Positions 1 to 10,814 of a stretch of 64,000 nucleotides of DNA are shown in pieces. Every line of letters starts with the position of its first letter. Positions within the stretch are counted from its first letter, which is position 1. Where the stretch lies: contig NC_056732.1 of NCBI RefSeq assembly GCF_019279795.1, positions 1,073,430,040 through 1,073,494,039 of the forward strand, in the 5' to 3' direction. Below the pieces are notes generated by a model that ran no database searches, had not been told where the DNA came from, and worked only from the letters and a program-made list of their open reading frames with translations. The DNA comes from Protopterus annectens (Eukaryota > Chordata > Ceratodontiformes > Protopteridae). A program made the translations under genes and the position numbers.

Positions 1-250
1 ATAAAAAGAAGATAAGTCTTTACACTTTTTGTTTTTAAGGAGCCAAATTATAGCCATGGCCTAATTTGTTAAGTAGACAGCTTAATGGGTTAAGGGCAAG
101 ACAGAATAACAGTGGTGACAGGGAGTCACCCTGTAATATCCCCCTTTGAATTTTTATCCCTGGAATAATAATTTGTCCTTTATCATGGCTTAATCACAAA
201 GTGGTCTGCCACTGTTTCATGGTCACTGTAATGTAATCGATCAGTGTATG
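1..250 (-). mobile_element. R4/Dong-like LINE reverse transcriptase fragment
   Basis: The minus strand translates to a run containing IQRGILQGDSLSPLLFCLAL followed by NPLS, preceded by a MKQWQTTL-like segment. This is the RT block that leads into the catalytic domain in R4/Dong-type LINEs (family knowledge; clade inferred from the QGDSLSPL wording). One in-frame stop sits a few residues upstream of the block, and the fragment runs off the left window edge, so it is a dead partial copy. R1-like or other QGDSLSPL-bearing clades remain possible. Confidence 0.5.
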
Positions 251-319
251 GTGTATCTTATACATTTTAAGCACTCTTTTATCCATGAATGTGGGATACT
301 GCCAAATGCTTATATTCTA

Positions 320-1020
320 TATTAGTGTTCTGATGAGGTTTGAGTACAGTGCTGTAATATAAGCCAAAGATCTAGATACGATGACGTGACTTATGATGTG
401 CGCAACATAGGCTTTCAATACCAGTGTGGACACTTGGTAGTTGAAGATCAGATTGCTATGTACATGTATTCCCAGGTGCTTGCATAACTGGGTTTCAGCA
501 TGGTAGGACTTTTGTCAATGTTGTAATTAGCATTGAATTGCACTTTGCAGAAGGACAAAATAAAGACACATTTTTGCATTTATTTATAGATCTTGTGCTT
601 TGTCTTCAGTCATTTGTCTGTGTTAGCCCCCCTGTAGTATGTTATCATCATAGGTGGAGTCAGTAATTGCACCCAGTATGCCAGAATCAGCAAACATGGT
701 AAGCCAAAGTCAGTATACCTTAGCCTGAGCTGTTGTGAAATAGATTCCAAACAGTAAAGGGCCAAGCACAGATCCCTGGGTACACCAATGGTAACAGCTC
801 TACTGGTAAAGGTCGACTCACCAACTTTCACAGTATGTGTTCTGTCAGTGAGTTAATTGGTTACCCATCTAGTAACATAAGGCTTGATCCACAACTGGGA
901 GATTTTCTCAATGATACCTACATGGGTAATTGTGCTCAAACCCTAGGCCAGATCAGGATAGCCAGTATGCACTGTCTTACCTTCATCCAGGCCTATCACA
1001 CAGAATCAAAGGGCTGTGAC
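320..1020 (-). mobile_element. CR1 LINE RT fragment, strongly diverged
   Basis: Base-by-base comparison with the better CR1 copy at 38-42 kb shows the same order of blocks on the minus strand: the segment coding VT.GVPQGS around 780-800, the tract equivalent to the thumb, and near 840-1010 the stretch equivalent to HTAYLDL.KAFDTI. Many substitutions and indels break the frame, so no coding function remains. The left border is blurred; I place it where alignment to other copies fades. Confidence 0.5.
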
Positions 1021-1245
1021 ATCATCACAGATCATCTATCATGTGACTCATCACATACACCTTCCTGAAACGGTTGAATACACACATCAACACACCCTTC
1101 ACACAGATTATGTTCCTGTAAAAGGCTGTACATCAACATGCAACCATCTGAGTTGGGGGGGGGCAGCACCCGATGCATGCATGCATTGACACATCCTGAC
1201 TCTCCTCATCTGTGAAATAGACTAACATGTCATCGTGAACCTTTT

Positions 1246-1840
1246 CTAAATGGACACTAGTAATATCCCAACTGTGTACAACAGACCTGTGTCAGTTGTT
1301 AATGCTACATCTTGTCTGTTACATCTGTTAGATATCCTCAAAAAGGTCATTGAGGGCATGCATGATGACAACACTATCATCCTTTTGAAATTGACAAGTC
1401 CAAGGTATCTGACACAAATCCACACTGAGGTATTCACTCAACACTGTCAGATGTGGCAATAAGCACCTATTTCACCAAGTGGATAGACCACTGTATCACA
1501 TATGTGGCATCTAAATATGTGGAAATGTGTGAAGTAACCTATATCTCAGGCCCAGTGATCAGGTCCACACATCAGGGCTGTCTGCTAGACCCTTTCCTGC
1601 CCATTATTTAAGTGACAGACATCTCAGATGACATACATATCCTATGTCCAAATAGCTGTTTGAAGGACTACAGCTTGTGGCCAATCATTGACTCCAGCTG
1701 TGATATTAGCATAATGCAGACACTATCAACACACACCAAAGATTGCTCCACAGCCACGACAACACCTGCAGTGACAAGACAACATGGAGGGAGTTGTTAC
1801 ATCAGGAAAACAAACAAACACACAAACCAAGTATAATGTA
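1246..1840 (+). mobile_element. Old CR1-like RT fragment
   Basis: Plus-strand translation reads SCLLHLLDILKKVIEGMHDD, which lines up with SCLLNLVDFFETVTKAIDEG of the better CR1 copy. Further on, a VIRSTHQGCLLDPFLPII-like stretch corresponds to VTSGVPQGSVLGPLLFGIYF and SLWPIIDSSCDISIMQ to KLGAIINSPADINILQ. Frame is lost several times. It is inverted relative to the fragment just to its left and looks older than the other copies. Confidence 0.45.
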
Positions 1841-2704
1841 GACATCACACCCTATAATCAGACCAGTAGGTATATGAACTGTGTCCTGGGGTAGATGGTA
1901 AGTGGAATGTTCACCAGCATGTGGTCACAGTGCTGACTACTTCCTTGTATGTAACACAACTACAGAGTATGTTACACCAGATGCATGTGTGGTACCTGTT
2001 CCAGTGATGTACACAGTACATACATTGCTGTTTGATAACATTAATGGCATGGGTAACATTGATGACAGTGTGGCTTGTGCCATATGTATTTGCCATGCGC
2101 ATCAGTCAACTAGCCTGTATTGATGATAAGGTCACATACAGATAAAGCAGTGTCCCTCCTAACACTTTCAGCAGATGTTACAGTGCCCAGACAGTGTGGA
2201 TGATTACCCTCATAGAGTGCAGACATGTCATAATAGTTTACAAATGTGGTTGTGCAGAATCATCTCTGATCACTCTAAATCACATATGTTATGTCAGAGC
2301 CATCAGATTACTGGTGGTATTATTCTGATATTGTCCATGATTGTGGTTGCTTCTTTTAATGTTGTCCATGAGCCTTTACCTATGTTCCACTTGCTGCAGA
2401 CCTCTGCTATGATTACACTTGTATTCAGGCAAATCAGTTTGGACAGTTTCACAATATGCACCCTACACCAGTTGTATGTCAGATCACTGATAGATGTCCT
2501 CTGCTTTGTTCATATAAGGATGATTATCTCACACAGACAAGTTCCCCATTGTTATGTCATCTTACGTGACAGTCACATAATACATATTTTCACTGTGCAG
2601 TCCCTACTGTACCATATTGATATGTGATTGGTGTTGCTGCTACAACTGTCTTCCATTGACATGCCATCTGCTGTACATTAGGTTGTTTTACCAGTCCTCT
2701 TTCC
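1840..2704. other. No recognised feature
   Basis: A 150-codon open frame at 2175-2627 (+) shows no motif, compositional bias or relation to the neighbouring LINEs, and I treat it as chance. Nothing else was recognised here. Confidence 0.5.
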
Positions 2705-3695
2705 CTGTGTTCATAGGTGCACAGGTTTATAGGCTGATACTAGGCTATTGGCTTGGAGGCCCTTATAAGCCTAGCCAAGAATTTCACCCATGTTCCCACA
2801 AAGTTAGCACCTGTTTTCCCTGACCAGCAGGGACACAGGTGGGATCCCAGGGGTATATTTTCTGTTTCCCATCCAGTCGTCCAGGTTCCTCTTAAAGAGG
2901 GCTAGTGAGTTACTCTGCTTGATATGGACAGGAAGTCTATTCCACAGATGGGGGAGTCATTGGGGCACAAATATATCTTGCCAACAAATTCTATTAATGT
3001 CACAGACCAGGTTGAGACTTTATGTGCAGGTTGCTGGAGTGGAGTTTGACTTATGGATATGCAGCAACTCCATCAAGGCTGAGTCTGAGATAGCCTTGGA
3101 TGCCAGACACAGGTCACCTCTGAGCAGTCTGTACGAGACTGAGTAGAGGGACATGGCTTTTAGCCTATCTGTATAGGATAGGTGTTTGAGACCATGGATT
3201 TACCTGGTCAGGAGCCTCTGTGCTCTCTCCAACTGCTGCATGTGCTTGGCAAGGTACATGCCGAAAGGGGAGTTGTACTCGATAATAGGTCTGAAAAGGG
3301 AGGAGTACAGGGATGTTATGACCTCCTTATTCCTGGATGAAATATTGTTACTTATGAGGTGGGCCATGTGGAAAGTCTTCCTTACAACAGAGGCAACATG
3401 GTGGTCAAAAGTCAGGTTGCTGTCAACCTGAGTGCCCAAGTCCCTCATGACTGATTGTGTGCTTAATACATTGTTATTAATGTGATAATTAGTGGGGACA
3501 CCATTTTCCCCAAAGGGGATAATGATGCATTTCTTGGCATTCAGTTTGAGGCCATGCTTCTGGCACCAGTCATTAGCTTGGTTAAGGCCCTCTTGGAGGA
3601 TGTTCCCACACTAAGGGAATTTATGACAGTGTCCAGCTTGCAGTCATCTGCAAACTTGGTCAACCACAGACCACTGTTGTTTGGCTTGTTCATTC
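2705..3695 (-). mobile_element. CR1 LINE, 5'-truncated 3' part
   Basis: The minus strand encodes IRDLGTQVDSNLTFDHHVAS and FRPIIEYNSPFGMYLAKHMQ, the thumb and C-terminal region of CR1 ORF2. It ends in the shared CR1 3' end near 2708-2780, where 'ataggctgatactaggcta' precedes 'ataagcctagcca'. The copy stops abruptly near 3690 within the RT palm, as usual for target-primed insertion of a truncated LINE. Open segments cover 3200-3448, but the whole has several frame breaks. Confidence 0.8.
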
Positions 3696-3884
3696 CTACA
3701 ATTCATCTGTGTGTCCCTACTCAATACACACACTTCCCCTGAGTGTTTATTCAACATGGCAGACCATGTATCCTTAGAGATCATTTACATAACTTTGGTA
3801 GAAAATGCCAGGAATAGGATTTCACAATATTCTGCACTGTATGCACTGTGCTGTACTGTGTTTGGGCCATATACATAACTATCA

Positions 3885-4190
3885 TACCTCTCAACTTTCC
3901 AGATTTTCGCAGAATGTCCAGGTTTTTGCCTTATATATCTTTTAGTGTGTTCCTTATAAAACATGTGGTTTTCTGTCATATCACTGGGATGATCTCAGGA
4001 CTGATGTCATGCAATAATTACATACATTTGAGTTTCAGACTTCAAATCCTTCAGAAAATGTATCTTCACACAAATCCCTTGCTATTCTAGTACATTTCTA
4101 AGTTTAAAAGAGCAAATATGTAAAATGTGCCCCTATGTCTGGGTCATTGTCCCCCATTATGTTGTGCTTTGTCCAGATTTCTTGCACTAA
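3885..4190 (+). repeat. Dispersed repeat family D, copy 1
   Basis: Shares ordered blocks with 56325-56540: a 'ccagattttc' start, 'tgtggttttctg', and 'gagtttcagacttcaaa' followed by 'ccttcagaaaatgtat'. Related copies lie inverted near 30.9-31.2 and 32.05-32.35 kb. No coding capacity or termini were found; possibly an old miniature DNA transposon or LINE 3' segment. Confidence 0.6.
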
Positions 4191-4419
4191 CAGATTGAGA
4201 GCTATGAGAAATATTATATGCTAAACCCTGGTGATCATTGTGGTATTCCAAGTAAACCCGCCAACCTACTGTGCTCTGAATTAAACAGCTTTGCTTTCCA
4301 TGTTGCATTACATGGTTTCCTGGCTGGCAACACTGTTACCAGCTATGAAACCATGCTTATTTATGTATAAATGGGGTGTGCAGCATGAATATGCAATTAG
4401 CACTGCTGTTCACCGTGCA

Positions 4420-4497
4420 TCACCACTCACACATGTAAACTCTGTGTAGACTTCACGCGAAGCCTACACGGAGTTTACTGAATCCCAGGGAAAGTGT
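4420..4497. repeat. Hairpin-bearing element end
   Basis: Arms 'taaactctgtgtagacttc' and 'gaagcctacacggagttta' are inverted copies with two mismatches around a four-base loop, followed by 'ctgaatcccaggg'. Read inward from the right, 'ccctgggattcagtaaactc' resembles the right end at 30.2 kb and the left end at 5.03 kb. I infer a terminal or subterminal hairpin of a DNA transposon; the matching left end was not found. Confidence 0.5.
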
Positions 4498-5025
4498 ACC
4501 AAAAGTGGACCTATAGCAAGACTAAAACATGTAATAAATGAGGAAAAAAATATGTCCATTAAATTAAAATATTGTGTCATGAACTTTTGTCACAACTGAC
4601 AAGTATTCAGAAAAGAATAACGCCATGTGAATTTCCAAATAATGTAATCATATGTTTTTGCACACTTTCCTAGTGTCACACAGTGAAACCAGATATGCCT
4701 CTAACCTAAATGTTTTTACATTTAAAGTGAAAAAAAATGTAATTTAGAGGCACAGTATATTTAGCCACATTCTGTGCAGGTAGGAAAGTTTCAACAAACA
4801 CTTGATTTTGTTGAGTGGCATTTCATACAACATTATTGTTTTCCTAATATCTCCCTTAAAGTTTATGTGATAAAACATAATGGCTTGTGTTAATGTGTGT
4901 GCATATGTAATGTTATGATCTTCTCTAACTCTTGAAATGCATTATTCCAGACTGTATTATCTCAAGAGAAACTATCACAGAATTAAAAATATTAAGTACT
5001 TAACACAGAAAATGTTGGGCCGGAT
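4498..5025. other. No recognised feature
   Basis: AT-rich sequence with no open frame, repeat unit or familiar element end. Confidence 0.4.
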
Positions 5026-5300
5026 TTACGAAGGCTTGCATGGAGTCTAAGAGTAGTGTAAGATGGCAGACAGCCAGTATATCTGCCGAGCGATCCAGCA
5101 ATAGCCGGCAGGGGCGTGCATGAGAGCTTCTAAAGCTACTCTTGCACGGACAGTGTTATGGTATGCAAATTACCTCATTTGCTGCTGAAAGCTATGCAAA
5201 TGAGGTAAATTTGCAATCCAGGAAACACTAACCTGTCCGTGTAAGAGTAGTGTTATTTGCAGAAATGTACTCCGTTGGTAACGGAGTACCGTTCTGCAAA
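5026..5300. repeat. Transposon left end with nested inverted repeats
   Basis: Begins 'gggccggatttacgaaggc', like Harbinger-type termini that open with GGGC (family knowledge). Inside are three inverted pairs: 'ttacctcattt' with 'aaatgaggtaa', 'cttgcacggacagtgtta' with 'taacactaacctgtccgtg', and the short hairpin 'tactccgttggtaacggagta'. The tract 'gtctaagagtagtgtaagat' also occurs near the right end at 30.15 kb in inverted orientation. It lies 0.9-1.2 kb upstream of the transposase, so it may be that element's left end (inference). Confidence 0.5.
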
Positions 5301-6195
5301 TAGCTAAATGGAGCTAGGACAGCTCCAAATAAAGGATACATCTAGTTGAGGAAGCATGCCAATGGCCAAATATAAGGCTACTGGCATTTGCAAATGTTGC
5401 AAATCCTTAAAATCCATTTTTTCTCGATCGCCGATGTTTAAGCGTAGCACAGTGCCGCACAAACGTGCAGCGCTTTAAATAAAATGAAAAAAATTGAAAA
5501 ATAGCCAAAAATGGGCATTTTCACTAAAAAGCTTGTTCTGTCATGCAGGTGAATGACAGGATGAAGACAACAGGGCCACTGAGTAGTGGTTGCTAAGGGG
5601 GGGAAGCTCAGTGTGAGAGATGTAACCAAGCATTAGTAGGCAATCCTATGCAAATGAGGATAAGGATAGTGAATCCAATTTTCCCCAGCAGCCATGTTCC
5701 TAGAGTGTAAGTGTAGGAGTAGGGGAGTAGTAGTGTAGAAGATAGGTGACATCATGAGGGGGTATGTCTGAAAGACTGTAAGCTTATTAGAGCACAGTGG
5801 CTTATGTTTGCCCTGAGTTTCTCAGGATTGCAAGAGGCATGTCTACAGTTGTTCTAGCTGAAAAAAAGAAACCAAAGGTGTACTCCATGGCTATATCTGA
5901 AATTTCTTACAAATGGGCACACAGCGTGTGTGCGCTTCTTTGCGTGGCGCTGCCCTGGGCACAAACAGAAAGGGAAAAGGAAGGAAAAGAAGCAGTAGGA
6001 AGTTAACCAAGGAGAACTAGCAGAGCTGCCAGGTGAAATATATCAGAATCAGCCAATTACACAGGCAGTAGACTAGCCCAGCCCAGCCCAGCACTTTAAA
6101 CTCTGCAAACAGCAGTCTACCCTGTTTTTTCCCAAGAACTCTGCAACACTGCAGTATACAAAGAGTGAAAACTTAAAAAGCTTAAGTCAGACAAA
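5301..6195 (+). other. Leader region upstream of Harbinger transposase
   Basis: No coding region recognised. Contains a short GC-poor stretch, a purine-rich patch near 5975-6000 and direct 'cagcc' triplication near 6079-6090. It separates the putative left end at 5026 from the transposase start and may hold its promoter; no clear TATA element was found. Confidence 0.35.
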
Positions 6196-7346
6196 ATGTT
6201 AGGGGCTGCTATTGCTATCATAAACCAACATGTGCAAGATGCTGAGGGTGGTGATGTTGTGAATGCTGCTGAGCAACTCACAGGGAGGAGATGGAGAAGA
6301 GTGTACAGACCCAGGGTAACCTACCAGGGGCTACATGAGCTGGAGATAGTGGAGTGCTATAGAGTGGACAGAGGCCTCCTGCAGCAAATTGTTGAGCTGT
6401 GCCGGCCACGCCTCACACACAGAACCACCAGAGGGGAACCCATCCCAGTGGATACCAAGGTATGTGTTGGCTTATGAATACTAGCTACAGGTACCTTCCA
6501 GAGACCAAATGGTGATATGATCGGGGTTTCACAGGCATCAGCATCCTGGGTACTGCACCAGTTCCTGAATGCCATGTCAGCACATGTCAGTGACCACGTA
6601 TATTTCCCCAATTCCCGTGAGGTATTGGCCAGTAATATGCGTCTTTTCCACCAAATAGCAGAATACCCTGAGGTAGTGGGTGCAATAGACTGCATGCACA
6701 TACACATCAAAGCACCACCGGTGAGCGGGGTAGGGTCTACATCAACCGCAAGGGCTTCCCCTCCATCAACTGCCAGGTCGTGTGCGATGCCCAGGGCATA
6801 ATAATGAATGTGTGTGCTGGCTGCCCTGGAAGCTATCACGATTCCCACATCTGGCAACTGATGCAGCTGTACCAGAGATTTGCCAATGGGGACATCCCTG
6901 ACAGTCACGTAGTGGGGGATGCTGGATACACACTGGACCAGTGGCTGATGACACACATCAGAAATGCACACACATCTGAACAAGAACTCCATAATGAGGC
7001 ACACGCACAAACAAGAAACATTATTGAGCATGTGTTTGGGATGCTCAAGTCAAGGTTCCGGTGCCTGGACACATCTGGTGGAGCCTTGCAGTACTCATCA
7101 ACTACATGTACCCAAACTGTCATGGTATGTGTCATGCTACACAATATGATCCTGCGAAAATAACTGCAGCAAGAACAGCATGGAGTAGGGCCAAAGAGCC
7201 CCCCAGCATTGCCAAGGCCTGCACAGGCACAGTGTGACACGGAGGAGGAACAACCTGAACCTGCCCCAGAAGGCAGAAGGAGGCGTGCCCAGTATGCCTT
7301 GGCCTTGGCAAAGAGGCAACGCATAGCACATACACTGACTCAGTAG
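6196..7346 (+). pseudogene. HARBI1-like: Harbinger transposase (HARBI1-like), lightly damaged
   Basis: A DDE transposase that cuts and pastes PIF/Harbinger elements together with a Myb-like partner. Reading from ATG 6196 covers about 383 codons, close to the usual 350-400 (family knowledge). Seen: N-terminal helical region, then TGTFQRPNGDMIGVSQASAS, then AIDCMHIHIKAPP (first catalytic Asp, codon 6688), YINRKGFPSINCQVVCDAQG, SYHDSHIW, VGDAGY (second Asp, codon 6918), RNIIEHVFGMLKSRFRCLD (Glu, codon 7025) and a basic tail ending at TAG 7344. Damage: TGA at 6475 where the second copy has Lys, a net frameshift near 6720-6735 after KAPP, and TAA at 7161 where the second copy has Gln. All catalytic residues survive, so inactivation seems recent. 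I chose ATG 6196 as the first Met of the open frame; no intron is needed. Confidence 0.9.
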
Positions 7347-7489
7347 GAACCCTGGAAATGACACCTCTCTTGACTCGCACATACAATAAAAGGGATGCCT
7401 AACTTGACATTACCTGTTTTCAAACATGTATAGGGAGTGTACTATGTGCATCCGACATAGACAGCCCTGAAGCACCACCTGAGGCATGA

Positions 7490-7800
7490 TTGCCCTATTT
7501 TAAGCAATATAAAGCACTGTTAAGCACATTTTACCACTATTTAGCATATTTAAACACAATTGTGCGGAGCTGTGCACCGTGCTAACTAGTGCAACGCTGG
7601 GCAATGTTGAGCAATGTTGGGCAAGGTCGATCAAAGTTGAACAAAGTCAGGTAAACACACTCACACCTGCTTTACTGTTCCTTAAGCAGTCTGGTCTGCC
7701 CAGCAGGAAAATAAAAAGCAGTGACAGGGCTCGAACTCAGGATAGTGTGCACTATAGTCACAGTACTGAACCACTAAGCCATGACAGCATTTTACTAGCA
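7490..7800 (-). repeat. tRNA-like unit plus TAAGCA-rich repeat module, copy 1
   Basis: The minus strand holds a tRNA-like unit with A-box tggcttagtgg and a B-box-like agttcgagccc, followed by an array of short gttgctca/aacattgccca-like motifs and TAAGCA words. The whole module aligns, inverted, with 28866-29190. Between the boxes the sequence does not fold into a convincing anticodon arm, so it is not a functional tRNA gene. It sits right after the transposase gene and may be part of that Harbinger element or a SINE-like insertion in it. Confidence 0.6.
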
Positions 7801-8323
7801 CAGACACAGCAGGACAATTGTAGACTAACGCAAACACAAACAAATGCTGTATTATGCCCTCTGAAGAGGCATATGAGTAACTTCCCCCCTGGCCTATGCA
7901 GACAGATAACAGCAGGCCACACAGTGTGATGTGGGTTGGGTAGGCTATGAAGTCACAAACTAATATACGTGAAATTGGAAGCTAAGATCTGTAGTACAGT
8001 AGTATGCCTCAAGCCAGTATGATAGGCAACAGTACAGACTGAAATGGAGTACCTGACATAGCAGTGCAGGCCTAGCAAATGTGTATAAGTGTCAGGTGAA
8101 CCTCTCATCCTATGTACACCCACAGTAACAATCAGGTGTGCCCCCCCGGGTAGAAATGTACAACTAATAGCTGTCCTCCCTGTATGTAGAAATGTTGATA
8201 AATCTATGCAAAGTGACTCATGGAAGCCCTGCAGGCACAGTGTGCTTCCTGTCGATGTACAACACAAAGGTGAACTCTGAAGTAAAAAACAACTTGATTT
8301 TTCACACACATATAGTATATATG

Positions 8324-8475
8324 TCCATACTGGGGATGCTCAAACACTTTAACAAATTTAGCAAATTTCAGTCAGCAGCATACTGAAAGGTCATACTGGG
8401 CATGCTCACACAAATAAATGAAGAAAATGTCAGTCAACAACATACTGAGAGGTCATACTGGGCATGCTCACACAC
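8324..8475. repeat. Short tandem repeat, about 62-68 bp unit, 2-3 copies
   Basis: The words 'catactgggcatgctcac' and 'cagtcaacaacatactga' recur at about 8324, 8392 and 8454. The last two units are the most alike. No known function. Confidence 0.7.
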
Positions 8476-8874
8476 TTAGGCCATGTCTGAGTACAGCAGT
8501 GGGCCACACATATCTGGCAGTTGCAGTTCTTACCCCAGAAACTTGTCACTATTCACCAATCCTGCCTTGCGCACACAGTTATATGAAAACAGACCCATAT
8601 AATATATTGGACTCCTGTCATAATCAAACTATGTACTACAAGTACTTAAGTTGTTCAGAGAAAGTGAAAATTCAAAGAAGATCAATAAATCTCCAATCAG
8701 CATCATCAATAAACAATGAGCACTCCTAACATTATCCAACCCATGTTCTGGCAAAAATATTGTCAAAGAGTCCATACAGAATCATGAAGCTTTCTTTTGC
8801 TATGTCATAAATATCAATGTAAACTCATATATGTTCTGAGTCAGTGCAAACTGTAAATGAATACATGTACATGA

Positions 8875-10548
8875 CTGACATTGCCAACATTGCCAACATC
8901 ATGTCAGACAGGTTCATACATATTTACCCCTCTCTCATTGACAAAAGGGCCCATTATCATGCCTGGAGATTGTGAAAATCCAGAAATCACATATACAATG
9001 GTTAAACAGCTCTTTCTAAACCTAAAAACACGGCGTCTATGGGATGACATGGTTTCCCTAGCTGTGTCATATGTGAACTCCAAAACAAACAGACCCTGCA
9101 CCTGAACAGTCTGTTGAGACTCACCCTCTGTACAGGATATGAAACTGTTGAATGGGTTACAGCAATGTTTGGCACACTCCACAAGTGTTGGTGCACAACA
9201 GACCATGGGAACTATTGTCTTATAAGCCTGCTAAGCCTGATCTGCAAGGCCATGGAGTCCATCATGATGGAACTCATAAACAGAGCTATTGGGAGTCTAC
9301 AAACACCCAACCCTACCCATTTTGGTTTGGTCAGGGGTAGATCATGGTTCCCAAACCTGCTAGACTGTTTTCAAGGCAGTCACCCAGGACATACATCAAT
9401 GAAATGAGCTACACACGTTCCACATAGACCTTGAAAAGCCCTTTTCCAACATCCCAGACACATGTCGTATCCACAAAAATCAACAACCTGTGCATAAATA
9501 TGTATGTCTTCTGATGAATTGCCAACTGGGGCACAGATAGATCCCACGAGGTAAGAAGGTAACAACTGCTGTCCCCCATGGCTCAGTGCTGGGACCCCTC
9601 CTGTCTGGTGTATACTTTTCAGAAATACAGTCAAACACATGAGGGCTATGTTTAGCAAAGTTTGTGGATGACTGCAAAAAAATTGTCATAATCGATGTTT
9701 GGGACAACAGAGACATCCTTAGAAAGAGTCTCAGTCAGACAGATGTGGTGTCAAAATTATGGCCTCGAGCTACAGTCATACAAATACCACATAGGTGCCA
9801 ACACCCTAAATATGGAGGTGATAATAAGGGATCTATGGACACATGTGGATAGTCATCTCTACTTCCAGAAACACATTCACAAAGTGGTTAGAAAATCATG
9901 CTATGTGTTCCCACAAACTGCCAAGGTCTTTGCATGTAGGTCAAAGGAGGTTCCCTCAACTCATCAGTCATCAGGCCCATCAGAGAGTACCACAATACAC
10001 TTGCGATGAATCTGACTAGGCACCTTCAGCAGCTGGAAAGACCACTGAAGTACCTCAACAAGATGATTACTGGCCTCAAACAGTTGTCCCATGCAACAAG
10101 ACTGAATTTAACTCAATCTGTGCTCTCTTGCATACTGTCTACTCAGGAGATCTCTGCCCAACAGACAGGTCCATGTCCAATGCAGAACTGATGTACATGC
10201 TCTATCTGAAGTAAACCCAAGCTCACTGTACCACATGCTCTAGGGATATCATCATCACAACATTAAATAGAACATGTTGGAGGGATACATTACTAACTCA
10301 CAGACTTCTCTTGCTTTGGAACAGGCTCCCAACTGACATCAAGCCTTGACCCTCACTGACACTCTTCCAGAGGAGCCTTGATGAGTGTATGTGAAACTGA
10401 ACTGTCACACCATGGATCACTTCATCAGCTCTACTACACAGAGGCCTAGGGAGCTAACTCTATGGGTGGTGATAGCTGCACACTCTGGCCATACTAATAT
10501 ATGCCTTCAGGCAGATAGCCTATTACCTACCTATGCACCTATATATAT
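8875..10548 (+). mobile_element. CR1 LINE copy B, 5'-truncated
   Basis: In order: an IANIMSDRF stretch (RT N-terminal linker), EWVTAMFGTLHKC / GNYCLISLLSLICKAMESIM (RT fingers), GRSWFPNLLDCFQ, FVDDC (catalytic block, codons near 9664), IIRDLWTHVDSHLYFQKH (thumb) and MNLTRHLQQLERPLKYLNK. It ends at the CR1 3' end 'ggcagatagcctattacc' near 10520, with a degenerate octamer tail. Stops and frameshifts separate all blocks. It faces copy C tail to tail. Confidence 0.8.
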
Positions 10549-10814
10549 ATCTATGTAGGGGGAACACAGTATAATAAGCCAAAGATGGATGGGCAGAGAT
10601 GTGTGTAAGAGGGTGACCATGACAGGGAGCCATCCAGGACTGTCCCACCCAGCACACATCCCAATGGCACGAAAGACATGAGGTGCACATCTCTCCCACT
10701 GTACATATCAGACACCAGTATCTGTAGGCATTACAGTGTATGTGGTCCATGTGCCTGCTGTACAACATGACTGTACAATGAAGTACACATCTAATATCTG
10801 TAGACATGTACCTG
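10549..10814. other. Spacer between convergent CR1 copies
   Basis: No recognised feature. It separates the 3' tail of copy B from the 3' tail of copy C. Confidence 0.4.

Noticed and set aside
2175-2627. 150-codon ORF (+)
   Set aside because: No motif, no bias, no relation to neighbouring elements; expected by chance in this much sequence.
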